Of a DNA stretch of 64,000 nt, positions 12,989 through 25,229 are shown piece by piece. The DNA comes from Telopea speciosissima (Eukaryota > Streptophyta > Magnoliopsida > Proteales > Proteaceae), in the NCBI RefSeq assembly GCF_018873765.1, contig NW_025317353.1, forward strand, positions 186,001 through 250,000. Direction: 5' to 3'. How positions within the stretch are numbered: the stretch's first letter is position 1; each line of letters starts with the position of its first letter. Under the pieces are notes generated by a model. The model was not told the DNA's origin and did no database searches. It saw only the letters and a list, made by a program, of their open reading frames with translations. Both the position numbers and the translations under genes were made by a program.

Positions 12989-13213
12989 TTAATTGCAGAA
13001 AAATTTTAGTTTGCCAAAATCAAGCTGGATCTGCTTTTCTATGGCATCAATAATCCTTTGTGCAGTGACTGCCTGAGGTGGTGGTGGACGAGGATGTCGG
13101 AGGCACTCAATCAACTTACGGACACAGTTAAAGACAGGCCGGCAGCGTAAGATGATGAACCCAATCTGTCCAATGACAGCCCCAGCGAATGTAGCAATGG
13201 CTAAAGGTTCCAT
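12989..13213 (-). CDS. Small hypothetical protein (74 aa)
   Basis: This is a minus-strand ORF. A hydrophobic N-terminal segment (residues about 4-24, IATFAGAVIGQIGFIIL) could be a membrane anchor. It is followed by a basic, proline-rich linker with a PPPP run and a short amphipathic C terminus. A TATA-like CTGTATAAGA lies about 75 bp upstream on the same strand. I recognise no family. The length is modest and chance is possible, but the balanced composition is better than that of neighbouring shadow ORFs. Confidence 0.25.
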   Translation of the reverse strand: MEPLAIATFAGAVIGQIGFIILRCRPVFNCVRKLIECLRHPRPPPPQAVTAQRIIDAIEKQIQLDFGKLKFFCN

Positions 13214-14141
13214 ATATACTTCAATCTTGGTTATGAGAGATATATGTCTAATGAGATTTGTTTTCTGTCCAAAATCTTATACAGAAATTTGTTGGAAAGA
13301 TGAGCACCGAGATGAGATTTGCAGTGGGATATGAGATGAGTTAGGGGGGAGCAAGCAATGGAAAAGTGATTTTGTTGGGTTAAGGATTTAACAGTTTCAG
13401 TTTTATTAGGGGGCTTTAATTTGTGATAAAGTTTTTTTTTGGGGAGATAATAAAGCCAGTGTCTGTTAGTTGGTAGTACTACATATGTTAGTTGGTAGTA
13501 CTACATATCTCTCTCTCAACAAGAAACAAAACATCAAGGGGGAAAAAGATGAGTTATCAAGTTGAAGTACAAAATATGGGGGAGGTTTTTTTTATTTTTA
13601 TTATTATTTTTATCTTTTAATGGAGTAGGGTTATTGTGTGCAGCTTCGGGTGAAGAAGGGGGTTAGTTATGAAAACGTCATCCAATAGGAGGTATTTAGG
13701 ACTCTTTAGAGGGGGAGTGCGTATGCAGTTTTAGCCAAAAACTGATGTGGTGGAAATTTGTAATCCATAAAATATGGGAGAGGATTCCTTACACTAACCA
13801 AGTGCAGTTTCGGGCCAATGAGGGAACCCCTTTTGAAGTCTAACAAAAGGAAAGAGACATTTATGACATATCACCCTCTCACATGAATGACGATAAGTGA
13901 AAGGGTGTGCAATTTAATTTTTGAGTTGGAGATGCCCTTTTTGATTTTCAGATTTATTGAATAGATAACTTGTGGGAAGTGGCCTATGAAAATTCAGGCA
14001 TATGAGTTGGGATCAAAGATATGGCAAACCAAAGGAGAAGAGCAATAAACACCGAAGAAAGATTTCATAGATGCTTGATATAGTTGGGAGGGGAGCTTGG
14101 TGACAAGCCTTACTTGGGGGTGGGGGAAAAAAGATTAATCT
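13214..14141. other. No recognised gene
   Basis: Purine-rich intergenic sequence without recognisable coding content, apart from the small tandem repeat listed next. Confidence 0.5.
13465..13508. repeat. Tandem repeat, 2 x 22 bp
   Basis: Two exact, adjacent copies of a 22-bp unit beginning GTTAGTTGGTAGTACTAC. The unit contains the palindrome GTAGTACTAC. Confidence 0.85.
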
Positions 14142-14273
14142 AGCAATATTAAAGAGTAACCGAAATCTGGAATCTCGAGCAATATTAAAGAGTAACTGAA
14201 ATTTGGAATCTAACAATATTAAAGAGTAATTGAAATCTGGAATCTCGAGCAATATTAAAGAGTAACTGAAATT
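14142..14273. repeat. Tandem repeat, about 3.8 x 35 bp
   Basis: Four head-to-tail units share the core AGCAATATTAAAGAGTAAC. They differ by a few substitutions and one base of length. Non-coding minisatellite. Confidence 0.85.
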
Positions 14274-15522
14274 TCTAATTTGGATTGCATCTTTTCTTTC
14301 TATGTCTACATAAAATGTGATTTAGTCAAATTCGAAAAGTTAAAATTTGAGGTAAATTTTGTCATTTCATTTTTTGGTTTGACTTAAGATAGCACCATCA
14401 CCGTAGAGGGGACGGATGAGTATTTTCCAATAGGAGGGGGTGACTTGACATTCGATCCGGTTTCAGAGGGTGTTTTGTAATTTACCCGAGACTAAATAAC
14501 ATAAGCGGAGAAGAGAAAGATAAGGATTTACCCCCCCCCCCCCAAAAAAAAAGAAGAAGAAGAAGGGTAAGGGTGTCAAAACCTAACCCGAACCGTTAAG
14601 ACCAATTAAAAAAAACACAGACCTAACCAAACCGATCCTTATTAGACTGGTTTTGGACTAGGGTATGATGAGACTGGCTAAAAACCAGACCACACCGGAC
14701 TGACCGATAAATCGAAAACGAACTGAATGAAATTGATAAAAATATCATTGAATATAAAGTTATGAATAAGTGAATTGATTTTTCGTTGATTTCAATATTA
14801 GTGAGTACATTTCTGATTGTAGTGAATTGTTACAAATCAATGGTCCTGGTTATGCAAAAAAGTAAATTGATTTATAACTGTGCTTCTTCCATTGATCTCC
14901 TTGTTTACTATACAAAATTAATTGGTTATCAAGTAAATGATTTAATAGTAGGGTTCATTTTGTGATTTCAATATTAATTATATTCTCAGTGATCGTTCAT
15001 TGATTTCAATTTTAATTATCTTCCCCTTACAATTAATAATTATATGATTTGTAACAATAATTTATCTACAAACTCTATTTATCCATTGATTTGAATATTA
15101 ATTATCTTCCATTCTTCCCCATATAATTTATTAATTTTTCTTTTTTCGGATTACAACATTAAGATATCAAATCAAATTTCTTATTTTCAGTTGTATACTT
15201 GTTTTGACTTGGGAAGGTAAATTGAAATGTTTTTTTTATGAAATCTTTCTTCATTACAAATTACTAATTTAAGATTTTATTGTAGCTCACAAGCGAAGCG
15301 ATCTAAACTGATATTGAAAAATAGAAATAAACTGAAACCATATTGGATCGAAACCTAAAGTTTCTTAACGGTTTGGTTTTGGTCTCACAATTTCAAGATT
15401 GAAACCGATTCAACCCAGCCCAAAACCGAATCCAACCGAGCATTTAACACTTGGGGAAGAGTAGCAGAAACATGGTGCCAAATAATATCATGAGATTGTA
15501 CGAAAATACAACTGGTGCCACC
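14274..15522. other. Possible eroded non-autonomous transposon
   Basis: No gene. The interval starts near 14566 with AGGGTGTCAAAACC and ends near 15455 with a loosely complementary CATTTAACACTT. Both flanks are rich in AACCGA/CCGGTT words, as in many plant hAT-like MITEs. I could not find a convincing 8-bp target duplication, so this is only a suggestion. Confidence 0.3.
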
Positions 15523-15527
15523 TCCTC

Positions 15528-18417
15528 TATCACACCCCGGCCCGGTTATTAAGGGCCAAGTGTGGTGGGATGTCTCTGACATCCAACCAATCTCCAAGGA
15601 TCTCAAGTGTAGTACCTTATTCACAATCATTGCTCACAGATACAATAATCAGAGGCAGCGGAAACAATTTAATTAATAGAGATAACATCATTAGTAAGAT
15701 AAGTCTAAATGATATTTCATTTATATAAATAATAAGGCTTGTGATACAACTATACAGTTCTCAAAGGTAGCACAGAGTAAAAGTATTCAAGAAACTATTC
15801 TATAAATATATAAAGCATTTGTAAAGCATAAAAGAGTGGGGAGGTAGCTTGGACTATCAGGCCAAGATCAGGAGGTTGCCCAATCATCACGTGCGCACGA
15901 AGTATCGTACACTTCAAACTCCAGCGCCGTAAATCCAATATTAGAAGTAACTAAATCACCTGAAAAATAAGGATATCCACAAGGGTGAGCTCTCAACTGA
16001 GCCCAGTAAGGGGGAGGGGAAGCACACATACACAGTAAATCATGATGCATGTCCTAACTAGTATGCTCCTAGCACAGTTCTAAGTCTCATGAGGTTTAAG
16101 TACTACGAGTAGTAGATGTTAGCCTCGAAGAGAACCCGCCAGAAAAGCATGACACAAGGCAGCTAACCCGACAAACCCCCAATGACCAACCGAAAAGCAT
16201 GACACAAGGCAGCTCCAGACGTCGGTCATCCGAGCGAAACCATTCTACTACGGTGAGGACCTGCCAGATCGGCATCACACCAGGCAGCGGACCCGACAAA
16301 CCCTCAATGACCAACCCTGTCTGTTTATTCCCACAGCGGAGCGGACACGCTAATATGGGACAGAAAATGGCACCCCGGCATGTCCCTTCGGCTGTACCAT
16401 AGGTTGTCCAACACTTTTCCCCCTGTTGGAAAGGGGCGTAGTACTGGGTTGTAAATAACAACCTAACCCAGTGCAATCTAATTATGATGTTACAATCATG
16501 GATTGAGTTATAGAGTACTGATTTCCATCATCAATAATTTCACATAAATAATATATCAGTGCAATGCAATGTAGCATGCTCATATGCAGCCTAGTTCACA
16601 GTGCATTCTAATGCATTAAAAACAAGCTAGGAAACTATATGTCTCAGATACAGTTATAATGATGCATGATATGACAATCAACACAATATAGAAATTAAGA
16701 TGACAAACACACATAAATTAAGGTCAAAGTCCCCTTACCTGTAGTTGTAGATAGCCTAGGTAAATAAACTCCAATAGGCAGGCAAGAACAGACCAAGACA
16801 GTCCTAAATATGAGACAAAAATATTATAGATTAGTTATAGAAGGAATTCTAGGTCAGCTACCCACCAACAATCCAACAAACCGACTAGAAAACAGTAGAA
16901 ACAACCCTAAACAACATACCAAACACCATGCAATAGGTTCTGGGATGGTCCAAGGTCAAGTCCCAAGGGGTCTAGGTCATAAGGGCACAAAAATGGGGGA
17001 GCCGGATGCAGACTTCCAAGGAGTCGGTCAACCGCCCCTGGGCCTGCAACTCCATCCGGGAGTGTGTCCGAATTTGGGGGTTTTCCTATTTTTGGGTAGA
17101 TCTTCACATGCAAGGAAGAAACTAAGTGTTTTAACATTATATAAAGGTGGGTCTACCTATATGGGAGTTCAATTTCATAAATAGCTTCATAATTTTGGTA
17201 ATTAATCAATTAAATCTAATTAATTAGTTTAGGGTTTATAAATTGCCATCAAGAACAGCAATACAACTTTCAGACTTGATAATTTTCCAAATTTCAGGTC
17301 TTAGAGAGTCAAAAACTGTTTCAAATCAGTCTAATTATGCTCAATTTCACAAACCCAAGCTTGGCCTCCAAGCTTTAATGGCAGAAATTCTTAGTGGGTG
17401 AACTAGAGATGGAGAAGAAGGGAAATAAAGAGGAAGACAGCAAGTATCCAAGGCTTACCTCAGTTATAGGAACAGATTTAGATTGCAGGCAGCTTTCTAA
17501 TGGAGATTCTTGGTTCAGCTCCAACTGTTGAAGACAAGCCCTAAGGTAAGCTACCCTTTTTTCCCTCTCTTCTTCTCTTCTTCTCTTCTCTTTTCCTCTT
17601 TTCCTCTTTCTTTCCTTCTCTCCTAAGCTGGAACGAATTTCTTTAGCTCCCTTAGACTTGTGAATAGTGATCAATTGAAAAGGCTTTTGATATTTATTTA
17701 ACTACTTAAGCACTAAGGGGTAAATCTGTCTTTTGGACAGAAATTAGATTTAAACTAATTTCTAAAATAGTTTATAAACCTGAATTCGTATTTATTGGTC
17801 TATTCTATCCATAACTTGATGCCGGTCGACATTAAAGGTCATCCGAACACGGGTAATTGTCTGGAACAGCATTCCCCACTGGGGAGCTAGGTCCCACAGT
17901 GACAATTTTACTAAAATACCATTTTAACTCTATTTAGTCGTACAAAACGTTATATAAATATATTTTAAATTATACTTACATTGAGTTTAATTAAGGGGGA
18001 GGTCCTGCAGCCTGTCCAGCCAGTAGACTCGACACAGGTAGCTCTGGTGCGGAGTCCCACAAGGTAAAAATTATAATTCTGCCCCTAATACACTAATTAA
18101 TTAAAAATACAACATACATACATATAAAATGGGATTCTTACCTGGGATTCGGCCTAAGACAGAGAGAGGCTTCGCAGGCCATCAATCCAGCATGCCAAGC
18201 TTATGTGTTGTCTTCCGCTAGACACCTCAGACTCATTTAAGGCCACGGTAGTTGGCTGATCGGAATGCCTTTACAGATGAGTCATGAGATAGGTATGAAT
18301 TTCTTAATCAAGACGGCCCACAACTTAGAGACTAGTATGGGCAAAGTTGAACTAGAACTTGAAATCACACAGATTTGAAAAATTCAAATTTATTCAAAAA
18401 TTTGACCGGGTTTCACA
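15528..18417 (+). mobile_element. Solo LTR (about 2.9 kb), family A copy 1
   Basis: The 5-bp direct repeat TCCTC flanks the element at 15523-15527 and 18418-18422. The left edge reads TATCACACCCCGGCCCGG and the right edge GACCGGGTTTCACA. The usual TG..CA termini appear as TA..CA, a single G-to-A change. Two further members are in the window, at 42880-44307 (truncated) and 55593-58153 (reverse). There is no gag or pol, so this is a solo LTR, probably of a Ty3/gypsy-type element. Inside, a unit containing GACACAAGGCAGC and ACCCGACAAACCC recurs about three times at 16140-16320. Open frames inside are not conserved between copies. Confidence 0.8.
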
Positions 18418-18569
18418 TCCTCTGTATATAATAAATAATTTTTTTGGAGGGTAAAGTTAAAATCCGGATGATGAGCATGCTATTAACCGCCTTACAGAGT
18501 TACAACTTACACTAATTGGCACGAAAGCACGCATGTATTTCTACAGCTGGCGCGTATCTTTGACGCCAC

Positions 18570-18720
18570 ACTTTCCTTATATAATAATAAATATCTCCTC
18601 TCGACCGTTATTGTTATTTCGGTCATCTGTTTCAAATCGGCTCTAATAGTTTCTATTTTCCCTCCCTCACTCGGCACTACGCGCCTGTATAAATTCTGAA
18701 TTGCTATAATCCTGACCGGA
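18570..18720 (+). promoter_or_regulatory. Possible promoter retained upstream of SFT2-like exon
   Basis: Two TATA-like sites, TTATATAATAAT (about 18577) and TGTATAAATTC (about 18686), lie 400-510 bp before the SFT2-like ATG. They are followed by a C/T-rich leader like a plant 5' UTR. The corresponding segment is missing from the second copy at 35.8 kb. Inference only. Confidence 0.25.
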
Positions 18721-19090
18721 AAATATCTAGAGTCATGAGACAATTAGACAAACTCTCTCCCATCTATACTCGCCGCAACCTGCTTTCTCCTTCGAATTGC
18801 ATAACCATCATCAATATCGCTTCCACTCCTTCTTCGAAGCTGAGGAGGTGATTCTTCTCATTCACACGGCTCATACCCGTTTCAGTTCCAGCAATTTTTT
18901 CCGATTCGAAAAATCAAACATCTCCAATAGGCTCTCACCGAGAGAGACGCCATTAATAACACTGAACGGTGCGAAAGGACCAGATCTCTCACTCGAGTTA
19001 GAACGCTTTCCACTCAGCTTCTTAATTTTCCGATTCGAAGCTGAGAATCGCTTTCTTCTTCTTCGTTGGCGTCGTCTCTTACTTCGAATT

Positions 19091-19281
19091 ATGCAGAATA
19101 CTTCACAAGCTTGGTTTATGGAGGGACCGAGTAATACTGATCAGAAGGAATCCTCGTCTCTGCTTGCCGATTGGAACTCTTGCGCGGTCTTGAAAGCTTC
19201 GGAAGAGACCGCATCCTCCAGATTCGGGTTTGATCTCGAAGCCGCTGTAAGAACTGCCAACGTCACCGGAAGTTTTAACGT
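19091..19281 (+). pseudogene. SFT2: SFT2-like vesicle transport protein, first-exon fragment
   Basis: The ATG opens a frame with MQNTSQAWFMEGPSNTDQ, then SSLLADWNS, then FDLEAAVRTANVTGSFNV. This matches the cytosolic N terminus of plant SFT2/Got1-like proteins, which are four-helix membrane proteins of Golgi traffic. A good donor, GTAAGC, starts at 19282. The membrane-spanning exons are not found downstream. Instead the next exons belong to an EFR3-like gene, so this is a captured fragment. If spliced to the exon at 19951 the frame would shift (phase 2 into phase 0) and end after about 30 codons. The copy at 35942 has lost the ATG. Family identity comes from remembered similarity. Confidence 0.6.
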
Positions 19282-19582
19282 GTAAGCGCAAATCTTAAAC
19301 CACCAATGATATTTGGCTTTTTAGTATATATATATTTCAGTTTTACTTCATGTTCTAGAGATATGACTTTGTCTCACTTTCCTGTTAGGAACTTTTTGTA
19401 TTCCGCTGGTCTCTACCTGCTTTTGCTCTAGATTCTGGATTTGTTTTCCTGGTAGGATGTGCCTGGTTGTTTGCTTCGTTTTTCTCCGGTGTCTGCAAAT
19501 CGCCACAGTAGCAGCAAATGGTTCAACAATGAAAGGGGTGGGTTGCAAGAGGAGGTGTGGTTGCAGTAAGAAGAAGAAGCAG

Positions 19583-19771
19583 GGTAAATAGGTAATTTTA
19601 ATTTCACTGTTTTCTATTGAATATGTGATAAGGATAAAATGGACTTTTCCATTCAACCACTAATAGCAGACTAACAACGTCAGGTTTCAGGGGTGTCAAG
19701 TAATTGTTTGAAAATTTGGGTATTTTAAGAAAAATGGCAATAGTCTAAGGGGTGTATAAGTAACCTTCCCC
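19583..19771. repeat. Orphan TIR of the Mutator-like family (copy in block alpha 1)
   Basis: About 190 bp, reverse-complementary to the left terminus of the TIR elements at 39820 and 47553. It contains GTCAAGTAATTGTTTGAAAA and GGCAATAGTCTA. No matching left terminus is nearby. Sister copies lie at 36437-36627 and 49493-49683. Confidence 0.75.
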
Positions 19772-19950
19772 ATAGCAAGTGCTGTTTGAGGGCATCAAGT
19801 TTGCAATGCCTTTCAGCCATGGTAGTTAGTGGATTTTTTTTTTTTTTTTGGTTGTAATGTTTTCTTGTTAGCGCAACATGAGCACAATCATTTTTTAAAT
19901 TTTCCTCCATCTAATTCCTCATCGAGTCAAATTGATTTTTCACATTTCAG

Positions 19951-20839
19951 GTGTGGTTTATGGCAGATTTGTCACATGTTCTTGATGGTTTTGATGAGGT
20001 GAGTGGTTTTCTAATGCTTTAGTATGTGTTGGCAATTGGACCCAGTGTTTTATGACTTGTTTCTTGGCACAATATGAAGAAATTGAGCTTTGGAGGTAGT
20101 AGCTGTACAAGGAAAACAGGTTAGAGTTAGAAGCAACAATGTGGAAATGTTTTAATAGAGGAATGATTAGGGGCTGTGGTGGGTACTTTCCACAGCGAGA
20201 GTAGTTTCTTCTGAAATAACTTTAGGTGTAGCTCATTTCTTGTTTCTAGGGCTGGCATTCCAAGACTTCAGACTCGTTAGATTTTTGACATGTTTACTCA
20301 TATTAATGCACGTTTGACATAGTATGGGTGTGTCTGTAGACTGCATTTAGTTCTAGGAGATCATTGAGTTTGATATGTATCCATTTAACATTATCTGCGT
20401 TTGCCGCTAACACATGTAATATTTGTTACATAGGATCAACAGTTGGTAAACCCGTAGCAAGTTATGATTAAAGCATGCGCAATTCATGTATATATGCGAG
20501 TCTGATAATCAAGTCTCTCTACATGTGAATATACTTCCGATTTAAGCTTCTGTTTGTACATCTCAAAATTTTGCTATTTTAAGTTTAATTGGGTTCCTCA
20601 ATCATGAATTTCTTTTGATTTAAGGATATATACTTTGCGCAGATTGTGCATGCCACACTGGATAACTACGAACCAGATATAAATCTTGTAGATGATGGTG
20701 AAAGGGGGGAACCAGATCACAATTGGGTTGATGAAGTAGTTAGATGTGAAGCAAGGGGTGGTGTTGGTGTTGGTAGTGATCTCAGCCTGGGCTACCTTAG
20801 GCCAAGACGAGAAAAAAAAGATTGCACTCTATCGACTCG
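19951..20839 (+). pseudogene. EFR3: EFR3/SRL2-like protein, two internal exons (copy 1)
   Basis: Exon 19951-19998 encodes VWFMADLSHVLDGFDE and exon 20643-20839 encodes IVHATLDNYEPDINLVDDGE.., HNWVDEVVRCEARGG and RPRREKKD. Both have AG acceptors and GT donors. They match consecutive internal exons of plant EFR3-like ARM-repeat proteins (SEMI-ROLLED LEAF 2 type). In yeast and animals this family anchors PI4-kinase at the plasma membrane. This is the only one of four copies whose long exon is free of stops and frameshifts. Upstream EFR3 exons are absent here, where an SFT2 fragment stands in their place, so it is a gene fragment and not a functional gene. Confidence 0.75.
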
Positions 20840-23800
20840 GTAATGATGTTTAGTTTTCTAACTGTTCATGGTGAATGGTTACTTGGTTTCTCTGCTCTAT
20901 TCCTTAAAATTATATGCAACTGTCTATTATAGATAAGTGTTCCTGTTATAGGTATTTCTAATTTCTTCATTTATGTTTATGTTCATTCAATTGGGGTAAA
21001 ATGTTTCAAAAGCATAAATTTTTGTTGTATATATTCACATTGTGATAGTATGTATTTGTTCACATCTTCATTTTTGTTTGGCTTGGGCACTTCCGCAAGT
21101 GAAATTGTTGGTTCCAGTACTTTTTCATGCCTTAAGTGCTTATCTTATTTTGGTTTCTCAAATTCAATTCTCTCTTATTTTTTAAAAATCTATCTCGTTT
21201 GCTTCTCTAGGAAATCTTGTTTATGAGTTATCCCCTTCTTTTTTGTTTTTTTTATTGGAGTAGTGCTTTATCAAAATTTTGTCTTTGGGCTTCTTGGTAC
21301 TTAACTCTATTTACTGTTTTAACTGGTAAAGGATTCTATTGCATTTTGTATTTATTTGTCTCAGAGTTTCACATTTTATGCCTGTAATTAATCCTGAAAT
21401 TGGTCAATTGTTATGTTTCTATACAACTCCGTGTCTCCCCACCTTTTTTTGGTTCTTATAGAGGTTTTCTAACGGGACATGGATAGCTTTTAATTTATTC
21501 TACAATGTGAACTGATAGATTTTTACCAAAAACAAGAACTGATAGATTGGGTGGGGGGGGGTTTCCTAACCACACTGATATGAGGTTATCATTTTGTTTT
21601 GACATTTTGGTAACAGGGGTATCAAAAAATAGGGGTCTGACCCCATAGAAACAACCTAATAGATTCATGATAGGGTACCTTTAGTCCAATTATGCCACTG
21701 TTATGGAATTCTTGATAATGGGTGTTGATATAATAGTATTGGGAGTCCGTTTGCTTCTGTGTTATATAGGTCATCTCTTGCCCCCCCACCCCACCCCCCC
21801 AAAATAGCTCCATAATATCGTCAAATCAATTTGATTATGATTTGTGTCACATTGTGCACAGGTGAAGCGATTGATGATCTTTGCAATGACAGACACAAGA
21901 CCTCACTGACTAAGCCAGCCGGTCTCTCCCTCTCTCTCAAGTTCCTAAGGTTAATGTTTTGTGGATGCCATCCTACATAGCATGGAAGCTTTATTTCCAA
22001 GAATTGGCTTCTCTTTGTTAATTTTTTTAAAAATATATCTCAAATGGTGTGCCATATTAGACACTCAATTCTTCTCTTTTTCCCTTTTCCTCATATCCCC
22101 AAAACAAAAATTCTGGAATCTCTGTATTTCTTCAGCTGATCTGCAGCCAAATGTTCCTTTGGGATACTACATCATGCCTCTGCACCTGTATTTCCTTCCA
22201 AATGTTGGCATTGCTTTGTCATGGACTGGTGAAGCGCAACATGAATTTTCCCATGAAATGAAGCTTGTACTACCTACAATTTTATTCATGAAAGTATTTC
22301 AGATCAAGATGAATTCGAGCTTGTAGGTATGACGTTATATTAAGATGTTAACAGCGATGCCTCTACTTGGTCTGTTGAGCCTACCATTGTAAATTCTGGA
22401 GAACTATAGTAGATGTCGGTTAGAGGGAAAAGCTTGCTTGAAGCTGTCTAGCCAAAGAGAATGTAGAACCGTAGGACATAAGTTTCTCTCTCTCTCTCTC
22501 TCTCTTCATAGAAGAAACAGATTAACCAGAGCTCAATTCCCTTTCAGAACTCCCTCTTAGTCAAACAGATAATGTAGAAGTAGAACCGTAGGTCATAAGG
22601 TTATATCTCTCTATCTTTCCATGGAAGAAACAGATTTATCAGAGCCCAATTTTCTTTCAGATCTCCCTCTTAGTCAATATATGTGACAGTTCCACAGCAA
22701 ATTCCCAACTGAATCTGTGGCCATGGAAACAAAGGTGAGAGAGGCTCTTGAAAGGTGGGTCAGAAGCAACCTGTTTCTAGGAAGTCCACTGACACATTTG
22801 GATAGAAAACCAGTCAGTATAGATAATGTGAGCCTAGAGTAGATAAAACGGCTCTAGAACCCTAGCATCTCTGCCAAGAAAGTTGGAATGTCTAAGCATG
22901 TGGAACTGATAAAGGGATCTTCTTGGTTTATTTTTGCTGATCACATTTAGCTTTTATCTATTGTGCTTCTTTTCGGCCTTATGCAATAATCAACCAAGTT
23001 GTGTCTTCTTTAGTTACGCTATATGAATGCTTCATGGAGGGAGAGATTACAAAGTAAATTTGAAATTAGGCCATTACGAATGTTGCCTTTACCAGCTAAA
23101 ATATAATGCAAGACTACCTCTTTGTCTGAAAGTATAGTAAGTTGTGGTTTCAATTTATATTTTGTGAATGCTATCGATGTATTATGGATGGAGGCACTCA
23201 AAAACTCTGATCAATGTTATCTGGTACATTGAAGCAGGAATGTCCATTGAAATGTGTACTTATATGGTTGTCAATTCACCTGTTTGTTGACCATGCATAT
23301 ATGTCTTACTAAAACATTGTCATTGTTTAAAAATGAATATAAAAAGAATGTTCTCTTTCGGATTTCTTGTGGGGTTCAAACTGTTCTAGATGTTTTCGAG
23401 CTTTTTTTTGTAATTCCTTAACTTTTAAATCATTTAAGCACTTTATGGTAGAAATGCAAACAATTTTCTCCATCAGAATTATTTTGCAATTAATGCTTTG
23501 CTTTGTTCTTTTATAATCAGACAGCAATATATGCTTCTAATTTTTTGACTGGGTGTTTCAAAATCACTGATTGAGAATTCCAGAACTCTTATTTTGCCTA
23601 CAAATATGCATGAAAGATTGAGAGTAATTCGAAATGCTTGGAAGGGAGAGGGGTAACCTAATCAGTAGCTGTAAGTCAGCATTCTTCTGTTTCAATTTTT
23701 TTATGCGGGGGGTGGGTTGTTCTGCAATTATGTTAATGCATATGTACCTATGCTTTTCTCTTTCTTCATCATTTCTGTAAATTACATATCATAGCTTAAT

Positions 23801-25229
23801 TTACAAAGCACATAAATTGTATGATTGTGCTTATTCAGGGGATTGGCCTCTGCCTTCCCCCAAGGAGGCACTGAACAGAAGAGATGGAGAGGGAGAGAGA
23901 GCTGACTACTTGATCTGTGATGAGACAGAAGATGGATTCTCTGGCTGCTCTTCCGTTTCCAGGTAATATACTTTTTCTCTTTCAGATAAATCAATGTATT
24001 TATTTTAATTATCAGATGAGGGACCTTTATTTGTATATTTCTACCATTACATCGCTACACGGGGAACACTCGTTTAATTTATGGATGGGAATATACTGTC
24101 TAGACACTCGTAAAATCTGCTGTCCTTTTTTTTTTTTATTTTTATTTTTTAAAGTATGTATATAGCTTAATGAAAAGTTTTATGTTCTATTCTGATTAAA
24201 TCTGGACGTTGTTATTGGTTTTTGATTTATACATACTGGGTTCTTCTGGGTTTTTGGTATATGTCATAAATGTCGTTACTATGATTGCAGCTTTCGAGTT
24301 TTCAATTTAGTTGATTTAATTGCTGATTCTTTTCTCAGACGGGATGTCTGCATTTGGGTTTCTCGTGGTTTTTGATAATTTAAGTTATTGGGTGTGTAAG
24401 TCTCGGCATCTGGACATTGATCTAATTTATTTATTTTGTGTGTTCCTCTGAATTTTTTTTTTTCCTTTAAATTCTATACAAATGTCTATACCTTGATTGC
24501 AGCTTTGGGGTTTTCAGTTTGGTTGATTATTGGATTGATTTTGATCTACGTTAGTGCAGTTTTGTTGGTTTTTAGATTATTCTCTCAGACGGGATCTTTG
24601 TATTTGGGTTTCTTTGTTTTTGAAAAATTTTAAGTTATCGGTTGACTTGGAAAGATGGGGCAGTGGAAACTTCAATCACTGCCTGTAGATTGGTAATCAC
24701 TATTCATTTTGAACGAATTCTGGGTTTTCAAAAGGTTGTGGTTTGCATATATACTCTGACTGCATCTTTGGTTTTGAATTTTATAGATTTTTTTAGATTG
24801 ATTTTGTTCTCTGGGTTGGATTCATAGGCTCTCTGATTCTTCTGTCAGTTGAATCTCTGCAGTTTGGGTTTTCCTTTCTGAAAATTTTAAGTGTTTGGGT
24901 AATAATGATAATGAAAGATAGTGTTTTGGTTATTATCACTGCATGGGTGAAAGATAGTGTTTTGCCCGGTGATCATACAGTAGGGTTGAGCATTGGGCTT
25001 CCTGGTTCTATTTGGTCTTGTTCCTTGTGAGTCTTATATTCTAATTTCTAAGCATTGATTTTTAGGTTTAACAACATTTATATTCTCATTTGAAATTCTC
25101 ACATTTCATGTTTATACATCTCTGTACCCGACTTATTCCCCCTCCAAATATTTCTTCCTTATCTGAATCTTGTAATATTTGTTTATTTTTACTCCAATTT
25201 TGGTTGTCTCAGCATTGCTTACATACAAG
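20840..25229. other. Intron-like and unassigned sequence of unit 1
   Basis: 20840-21865 is the EFR3-type intron shared with the other copies. 21866-25229 is unique to unit 1. It contains exon-like islands I cannot identify: 22138-22326, open frame with NVPLGYYIMPLHLYFLP, and 23840-23961, open frame before a GTAATA donor. It also has a (TC)n run at 22485-22505. The rest is T-rich intron-like DNA. Confidence 0.45.
22485..22505. repeat. (TC)n microsatellite
   Basis: About ten TC units. Confidence 0.85.

Larger units (their letters stand above)
18955..21865 (+). repeat. Segmental duplication block alpha, copy 1
   Basis: A direct repeat shared with 35810-38494 and 47497-51510. In order it holds the SFT2-like first exon, its intron with an orphan TIR, two EFR3-like exons, and about 1 kb of following intron. 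Long stretches are nearly identical between copies (for example around 20880-21480, 37500-38100 and 50740-51340). Copy 1 is the best preserved. Confidence 0.85.

Noticed and set aside
14142-14273. CRISPR-like repeat array
   Set aside because: The units are directly adjacent without unique spacers, and the window is plant nuclear DNA.
16096-17184. ORFs of 124-126 codons on both strands
   Set aside because: They lie inside the family-A LTR, are not kept in the other two copies, and resemble no protein.
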